A stretch of DNA of 9,563 bases. Source: Candidatus Omnitrophota bacterium. Lineage in GTDB: Bacteria; Omnitrophota; Gorgyraeia; Gygaellales; Profunditerraquicolaceae. Made by a program: the position numbers and the translations under genes. This document shows positions 5,549 to 9,563 of the stretch, in pieces (positions within the stretch are counted from its first letter, which is position 1; each line of letters opens with the position of its first letter). The stretch covers positions 1 through 9,563 of the forward strand of contig JAQUQA010000035.1 of assembly GCA_028716305.1 (NCBI GenBank), given 5' to 3'. The notes beneath the pieces were generated by a model. The model did not search any database. It was given only the letters and a program-made list of their open reading frames with translations, and had not been told where the DNA came from.

Positions 5549-6654
5549 TGCTGGACTCCTGGACGAATTGCTTCCTGCTTAAACCACTTCTGGGTTTTCA
5601 GGCAGACCCTGACCAAAAACAGCATTACCGGAACCTCTATCAGCACTCCGACTACCGTTGCCAGCGATGCTCCGGAAGACAGGCCGAACAACATCGTGGA
5701 TGTGGCAATGGCTACTTCAAAATGATTACTCGCTCCGATCAACGCCGAAGGCGCGGCATCCCTGTAAGGAAGCTTAAGCCACCTGGCCAGGGCGTAGGAT
5801 AGCGCAAAGATAAGGCACGTCTGGATAAATAGCGGGACAGCGATAAATAGGATTACCTGCGGCTGGTTGATGATCAACTCCCCCTTAAAGGAAAACAAGA
5901 GCACCAGGGTAACCAAAAGCGCCCCGATGGAAACCGGTGTCAAGTAATGCAGGAACTTTTCCTCAAACCACTTGAATCCTTTTTTAGAAATCAGGAGCTT
6001 CCGGGAATGATACCCCAAAAATAACGGCAGGCCGACATACGCCACTACCGACAAAACGATCGTTTCCCAGGGGATAGGCATTTTATTGATACCTAAGAGC
6101 CATCCCCCCAGCGGGGCGTAGAGAAACAACATGGTCAAAGAGTTGATCGCCACCATTACCAGCGTATGGCCGTCATTTCCTCTTGCCAGATGCCCCCAGA
6201 TCAAGACCATGGCCGTGCAAGGGGCAATACCCAGCAGAATACACCCGGCGATGTAAGACCTGAACAACTCAACCTGCGCCCCGCCTTTCACGATCTCCAT
6301 CCCCGGGAGCCATCCTTTAAAAAACAAGCCCAGAAACAACCATGCAATGGCAAGCATGGTAAACGGCTTAATGCACCAGTTAACAAACAGGGTCAAGATA
6401 ACCGGTTTCGGGGTCTTGCCGGCCTTGATCACCTCCGCGAAATCGATCTTAACCATGATCGGGTACATCATAAAAAAAAGGCAAATGGCTATCGGTATGG
6501 AAACCTGATAAATCGAAATCTGGTCTAGCGTAACAGCAACCTGCGGAAACAGTTTGCCCAAAGCAATTCCGATTCCAATACAGAGAACCACCCAGCCAGT
6601 GAGGTATTTTTCAAAAAAACTTAATTTTCGTTCTTCGTGAATAACATGCTCCAT
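5545..6654 (-). CDS. acr3: Acr3-family arsenite efflux permease
   Basis: A 369-residue integral membrane protein of the ACR3/BART superfamily with about ten hydrophobic segments, which exports As(III) using the proton gradient. Diagnostic features are present: the conserved cysteine in APCTAMVLIWGHLARGND (Cys146), NWCIKPFTM (Cys94) in an earlier helix, IGASNHFEVAIA (Glu313), and the conserved glutamate in VGVLIEVPVML (Glu340). Length and motifs are full, so it should work. The start is supported by GGAGGG seven bases before the ATG, overlapping the end of the upstream gene. No ArsC-type reductase or ArsR is visible nearby, so arsenate reduction and regulation must come from outside the window or not be needed in a reducing habitat. 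Confidence 0.95.
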   Translation of the reverse strand: MEHVIHEERKLSFFEKYLTGWVVLCIGIGIALGKLFPQVAVTLDQISIYQVSIPIAICLFFMMYPIMVKIDFAEVIKAGKTPKPVILTLFVNWCIKPFTMLAIAWLFLGLFFKGWLPGMEIVKGGAQVELFRSYIAGCILLGIAPCTAMVLIWGHLARGNDGHTLVMVAINSLTMLFLYAPLGGWLLGINKMPIPWETIVLSVVAYVGLPLFLGYHSRKLLISKKGFKWFEEKFLHYLTPVSIGALLVTLVLLFSFKGELIINQPQVILFIAVPLFIQTCLIFALSYALARWLKLPYRDAAPSALIGASNHFEVAIATSTMLFGLSSGASLATVVGVLIEVPVMLFLVRVCLKTQKWFKQEAIRPGVQQ

Positions 6655-6666
6655 TGATTCTCCCTC

Positions 6667-7473
6667 CTAAATCCCTAATGCCTCTGCCATCTCCTGCATA
6701 ATTTTTTTGTTTTCAGCAAATCTTGCTTCCTCTAACAGCGGTTTACAGTTTAAAAGGTCCTGCTCGCCCAGTAAAAACTTAACCGCAAAAGCCAAACATG
6801 TTGCTTCTCCGCACGCCCGACAATTCGTCTTGGGAAGCCAGCCGTAAATTTGAAGTGCCGTCACCTTAATTTTTTCATCATAGCTCGGGGCGATATCTGT
6901 CTTGCGCTCATGAGTTTTGTTAATAAGGGCTTTGACTTCGTCTAAAATATGCCATGCGTCAATGATATCATCCGCCTTGGCAATGGTAATTTTAAGATTA
7001 TAGAGGTTGATCAGCCGACGCTCTTTTGCGAAGGTAAGCGTTGAAGCTCCCTTATTATAAGATGCTCCTTTTATAACGGCATTCAGATACGGCAGGATTT
7101 CCGTTATGTCCCGGTTGAAATACGCTATGAGCCGGATCTTCTTTTCATCAGCCATACAGGGCGCCACATAGCATAGGGTAATTGTTTTAAGAAATACTCC
7201 ATTTGCGTTATCTGCTCTATACGCCTCTGCCCTTTTAAAGAAATCCTCTTCATAGTCACGGTACAAAAAAGGGTAATAACCGCTTATCAGCGTGTTCCCA
7301 TCGATGATGCTCCGGCATACTGCCTGTCTGCGCTGCTCAGGTATAGCCACAGCTAAGGTGGAAATGTGCTTAAAGTCCTCACCTCTGGAGATCAAAATGC
7401 GTTGTGCTTTTAGTCCCTCATCCTGATTAGGAAAAACGATTATCTCGTATTTTTTATCCTTTTCTATTTCCAA
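6667..7473 (-). CDS. Fe-S cluster domain protein (C-terminal CFeSP/RnfB-like 4Fe-4S motif)
   Basis: A 268-residue soluble protein. Residues 1-65 look like a small alpha/beta domain (YEIIVFPNQDEGLKAQRIL), vaguely like DUF3343 putative Se/S carriers. Residues 110-200 are a conserved unnamed region (IRLIAYFNRDITEILPYLN, IKGASYNKGASTLTF) that I recognise from Fe-S proteins of anaerobes without a known function. Residues 210-245 carry LPKTNCRACGEATCLAFAVKF with Cys218, Cys221, Cys226 and Cys243, the Fe-S domain shared with the acetyl-CoA pathway corrinoid protein and RnfB. The start codon is TTG at 7473: an in-frame stop lies four codons upstream and TAAGGG precedes it at normal distance. It is placed between ArsG and Acr3 with gaps of 9 and 12 bases. 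A role in arsenic redox chemistry or electron supply is inferred from context only. Confidence 0.8.
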   Translation of the reverse strand: MEIEKDKKYEIIVFPNQDEGLKAQRILISRGEDFKHISTLAVAIPEQRRQAVCRSIIDGNTLISGYYPFLYRDYEEDFFKRAEAYRADNANGVFLKTITLCYVAPCMADEKKIRLIAYFNRDITEILPYLNAVIKGASYNKGASTLTFAKERRLINLYNLKITIAKADDIIDAWHILDEVKALINKTHERKTDIAPSYDEKIKVTALQIYGWLPKTNCRACGEATCLAFAVKFLLGEQDLLNCKPLLEEARFAENKKIMQEMAEALGI

Positions 7474-7482
7474 TATGCACCC

Positions 7483-8169
7483 TTAAAACATTTTCAGGAT
7501 ATAAATCCTGATATAGTATAACCCGACAAGGATAAAAATGACTCCGGTTATCCTACGGGTATAATATTCAAGTTTTGTAATCTTATGAAACCAATGGCTC
7601 ATTGAAGTAACGCCTAAGGCGATCGCAATGGCGAATATCAAAACCGGAACCCCCGTTCCTGCGCCATAAATAAAAGGCAACAAAGTTCCCGCCTTACTAT
7701 TAAGCGCCAAGGGAATAAGACTTCCGAAGAATAACGCCGCCGAAACCGGACAAAACGCCAAGGCGAAGATAAGCCCCAAAAGAAAAGCCCCCGGTGCGCC
7801 GGACTCCACCAGCTTATTGTGATGCTTTTGAGACAATGCCACGCCGGGCAATCTTATCGTAAGCACTTCCAGCAAAAATAATCCTGTGATTATCAATAGG
7901 GGCCCTAAAGCCTTAACCATGTATTTCTGCAAAAACTGAGCTACCTGCGGCACGCTTAAAAGAGAACTTATAATGATCCAGCCGAGAGCCGCATAAGCAA
8001 CCATCCTACCCAGCGTGTAAGCGAGTCCTGAGATAAACACCATGGCTGGATGCGCAATCTTCTTTGAAAGAAACGAAACCGCCGCAATATTCGTGGCCAA
8101 AGGACAAGGGCTAATCGAGGTCAATATCCCCAGCCATAATGCCGAACCGAAAGCGATCAATAATTCCAT
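7483..8169 (-). CDS. arsG: ArsG-family CcdA/DsbD-like membrane protein
   Basis: A 228-residue membrane protein with about six hydrophobic segments. It has the CcdA/DsbD-beta layout: one Pro-flanked cysteine in the first helix (SISPCPLATN, Cys22) and one in the fourth (LAFCPVSAALFFG, Cys140), the pair that shuttles thiol electrons across the membrane in that superfamily. The sequence opening (LWLGILTSISPCPLATNIAA) matches what I know of ArsG, described as an efflux permease for trivalent aromatic aminoarsenicals encoded with ArsE and ArsF. Its ATG overlaps the stop of the ArsF-like gene by one base (TAATG). Given the conserved cysteines, electron transfer to ArsF is at least as plausible as efflux. 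No aromatic arsenical can be inferred as the natural substrate from this sequence. Confidence 0.82.
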   Translation of the reverse strand: MELLIAFGSALWLGILTSISPCPLATNIAAVSFLSKKIAHPAMVFISGLAYTLGRMVAYAALGWIIISSLLSVPQVAQFLQKYMVKALGPLLIITGLFLLEVLTIRLPGVALSQKHHNKLVESGAPGAFLLGLIFALAFCPVSAALFFGSLIPLALNSKAGTLLPFIYGAGTGVPVLIFAIAIALGVTSMSHWFHKITKLEYYTRRITGVIFILVGLYYIRIYILKMF

Positions 8170-8588
8170 TATCGGGCATCCTTCATAAACGCATTCACCT
8201 CACCGGTCACGTACTCGATGAATTTCTGCTTATTGCGGGAGAGATCCCAAATCTTATCAAGATTTTTTGATTTAACTTCCTTACCATCCTTAATCATTGA
8301 GAGGATAAGCGTTTTGGTATAAAGCTTATAGTCATTCACGAAATGCTCGTTACCGCGCTCCTCCACATTAACAACCTTGAACTCAAGATTGCCTGAAGCA
8401 AGAGCGTCTTTGAAATTTGAATCGATCGCTTCCTTTGTATACTTCTCCATGTTCATACACGTGGGGCAACGGAACGACCCATGGAAATAATACGCAATAA
8501 CTTTCGCTGAACTGCTATCTGCCGCAAAGGCTATCGCGGAGCTAATTACCGCAACAGCCGCCAGAATTACCAGAAATAGCTTCTTCAC
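8169..8588 (-). CDS. arsF: Secreted ArsF-like thioredoxin-fold protein (CPTC)
   Basis: From a GTG at 8588 the protein is 139 residues. It has a signal peptide (KKLFLVILAAVAVISSAIAFA, residues 2-22, likely cut after AFA), so it is periplasmic or lipid-free exported. The mature part is a thioredoxin-like domain with AYYFHGSFRC and the redox motif Cys41-Pro-Thr-Cys44, followed by LEFKVVNVEERGNEHFVNDY. This matches the ArsF family, annotated as a subunit of the nitroaromatic-arsenical reductase with ArsE. The usual cis-proline before strand 3 is missing: the position reads YTKTLIL. Starting upstream at 8753 would add 55 basic residues with no signal character, and AGGAGGT five bases ahead of the GTG decides the start. 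It overlaps the preceding gene by 47 bases and precedes arsG directly. Confidence 0.82.
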   Translation of the reverse strand: MKKLFLVILAAVAVISSAIAFAADSSSAKVIAYYFHGSFRCPTCMNMEKYTKEAIDSNFKDALASGNLEFKVVNVEERGNEHFVNDYKLYTKTLILSMIKDGKEVKSKNLDKIWDLSRNKQKFIEYVTGEVNAFMKDAR

Positions 8589-8946
8589 TTTTACCTCCTG
8601 AAATTTTATCAGCCGCTTTTTCAATAATTTCCTCAGTGATCTGAGTTTTTCCCTTCTCAAATCCCATTTCTTTAAGATTAAAGGAAATCGGATTGAATCC
8701 GGCATGTTCAAGTATCTTCTTTGAACACAGAATCTGACACCCATCGATAGCAATTATCTTGTTCGCGCTTTTCGCCGACTCAATCATCCCCTGTATATGT
8801 GCGCCAATCCCGGCAAGACAAAACATCCTCGCCTGCCCACATTTGGCCATCTTGCGAGCTACGCGGTCAGACAACTCCCCCACATCAGACCCGCCGGAGC
8901 ACGGAAATATCAAAACACCTGCCTCTTGACACATGCAATTGCCCAT
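8542..8946 (-). CDS. DGC-domain putative zinc-binding protein
   Basis: A 134-residue cysteine-rich protein of the DGC-domain family (named after its Asp-Gly-Cys motif). Visible motifs are LIFPCSGGSDVGELSDRVAR (Cys16), KCGQARMFCLAGIGAH (Cys36, Cys43), IDGCQILCSKK (the DGC at residues 68-70, Cys74), plus CMC at 4-6 and a terminal vicinal pair Cys131-Cys132. The family is thought to bind zinc and is often found in arsenic gene clusters; its role is not established. The start has a strong GGGAGGAG site upstream. Its last 47 bases overlap the ArsF-like gene, whose ribosome site lies inside this gene, so the two are probably translationally coupled. The many thiols would also suit As(III) binding or sensing, which is inference. 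Confidence 0.83.
   Translation of the reverse strand: MGNCMCQEAGVLIFPCSGGSDVGELSDRVARKMAKCGQARMFCLAGIGAHIQGMIESAKSANKIIAIDGCQILCSKKILEHAGFNPISFNLKEMGFEKGKTQITEEIIEKAADKISGGKSEEAISGNSGGCCGN
8593..8599 (-). promoter_or_regulatory. Ribosome binding site that fixes the ArsF-like start
   Basis: AGGAGGT on the minus strand, four to five bases before GTG at 8588. It is the reason for choosing the GTG start immediately ahead of the signal peptide, and it lies within the coding sequence of the DGC-domain gene. Confidence 0.8.
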
Positions 8947-8958
8947 TAATCTCCTCCC

Positions 8959-9192
8959 TTATTTCGATAGAATTTTTTTGATCTCGTCTTTGCTTAAAAC
9001 CTTACCCGCCGAGACCACCGTGTCGTCTACCGCTAACGCAGGCGTCATCATCACGCCATATTCGGTAATCTTGTCAATATCCGTCACCTTGCCGATCTCA
9101 GCTTGAATATTCAGCTCTTTTACAGCCGCCTCGGCGTTCGCCGTAAGCTGTTTGCATTTAGAACAACCTACCCCTAAAATTTCGATTTTCAT
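8959..9192 (-). CDS. Small thioredoxin-like redox-active disulfide protein (CSKC)
   Basis: A 77-residue single-domain thioredoxin/glutaredoxin-fold protein of the redox-active disulfide protein 2 type. The active site is GVGCSKCKQL (Cys10-Ser-Lys-Cys13), the cis-Pro is in GVMMTPAL, and the family's short terminal GKVLSKDEIKKIL follows. There is no signal peptide, so it acts in the cytosol. GGGGAG precedes the ATG at normal distance. In many arsenic operons such proteins follow arsM, and a protein of this kind could be the ArsE component that pairs with ArsF; I do not assign the symbol because ArsE identity cannot be confirmed here. Within the operon it would be a natural cytosolic electron donor to the two-Cys ArsG membrane protein and so to periplasmic ArsF. 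Confidence 0.88.
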   Translation of the reverse strand: MKIEILGVGCSKCKQLTANAEAAVKELNIQAEIGKVTDIDKITEYGVMMTPALAVDDTVVSAGKVLSKDEIKKILSK

Positions 9193-9210
9193 CTTACTCC
9201 CCTTTTTTTA

Positions 9211-9563
9211 TCATTTTACTGCCGAAACTTTTATGCTTACTACGGCATCTTGGGCGCTCTCAAGTTTATCAAACATGGAGTCCACCGGATAACTCGATTC
9301 GCTGATCACTTTGACATCCCGAAATCCGGCTATTCTTATAAAATCCAGATATTGGTCTTTCTTGATCGCCCCGGCAAGACAACCTACGTATGCCTCAACC
9401 GAATCTTTAAGCTTCTTCGGGAGGTCTTTATTAAGCACCAGGTCCGATACCATCAGCCTGCCACCGGGCCTTAAGACCCTGTAGGCATCTTTAAAAACTG
9501 CCTCTTTATCCCAAGAAAGATTAATCACGCAATTAGAAATAATCACATCGACAGAACTATCTT
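9211..9563 (-). CDS. arsM: Arsenite S-adenosylmethionine methyltransferase, C-terminal part (truncated by window edge)
   Basis: The 3' end of arsM; 117 codons are in the window and the reading frame is open to the edge, so the motif I half and the first arsenic-binding cysteine lie outside. What is seen is diagnostic: SSVDVIISNCVINLS with the conserved arsenic-binding Cys, AYRVLRPGGRLMVSD, and EAYVGCLAGAIKKDQY with the third conserved Cys, then FIRIAGFRDVKV. ArsM transfers methyl groups from S-adenosylmethionine to As(III) in the cytosol, giving mono- and dimethylated arsenicals. After INLS the residue is Trp where Pro is usual (SPDK in most members). It stands at the head of the visible operon, 18 bases before the CxxC protein gene. 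Confidence 0.92.
   Translation of the reverse strand, partial: DSSVDVIISNCVINLSWDKEAVFKDAYRVLRPGGRLMVSDLVLNKDLPKKLKDSVEAYVGCLAGAIKKDQYLDFIRIAGFRDVKVISESSYPVDSMFDKLESAQDAVVSIKVSAVK

Noticed and set aside
8589..8753. Upstream extension of the ArsF-like gene (55 extra codons)
   Set aside because: The extension is basic, has no domain, overlaps the DGC gene deeply and would bury the signal peptide. AGGAGGT directly ahead of the GTG at 8588 is decisive.

Overview
The window is a dense, single-strand gene block: every supported gene lies on the minus strand, so transcription runs from high to low coordinates. It looks like an anaerobic bacterium. Proteins with CxxCxxCxxxC-type 4Fe-4S motifs, paired NifX/NifB-type proteins, ferredoxin-containing MinD-type ATPases and a ferritin/rubrerythrin-like protein all occur together, and there is one sigma-70 promoter with perfect hexamers. 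Gene content and moderate base composition would suit an uncultured Omnitrophota-like or deltaproteobacterial lineage, but the sequence alone does not fix the taxon.

Arsenic block (about 9563 down to 4475). In order of transcription: the 3' part of arsM (arsenite S-adenosylmethionine methyltransferase); a 77-residue CxxC thioredoxin-like protein; a Cys-rich DGC-domain putative zinc-binding protein; a secreted ArsF-type thioredoxin-fold protein (CPTC); an ArsG/CcdA-like membrane protein; a protein with a C-terminal Fe-S domain; an Acr3 arsenite efflux permease; and a DUF362 protein with two 4Fe-4S clusters. Gaps are 9 to 18 bases or the genes overlap, so this is one operon. It combines methylation (ArsM), arsenite extrusion (Acr3) and what looks like a complete thiol-electron relay (cytosolic CxxC protein, two-Cys membrane protein, periplasmic CxxC protein) matching the known ArsEFG type of organoarsenical system, plus two iron-sulfur proteins. 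No ArsR is visible; a regulator may lie upstream of the window.

Fur-regulated block (4435 down to about 279). A strong promoter drives a Fur-family regulator. A 23-base operator with perfect 10-base arms sits over its expected transcription start. A second copy, matching 21 of 23 bases, sits just ahead of the next gene and so marks a regulon: DUF5320 protein, two NifX/NifB-type (Fe-Mo cofactor-binding family) proteins, a class I methyltransferase, and two tandem MinD-type P-loop ATPases each carrying an inserted two-cluster ferredoxin. The genes are closely packed or overlapping. A 29-codon ORF after the last ATPase looks like the first residues of a metallo-beta-lactamase-fold gene and may be a remnant.

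Left edge (1 to 278). A promoter-like TATAAT, then the start of a rubrerythrin/ferritin-like protein cut by the window edge. No tRNA, rRNA, CRISPR array, insertion sequence or convincing intrinsic terminator was seen. The longest gene-free stretches are under 200 bases.
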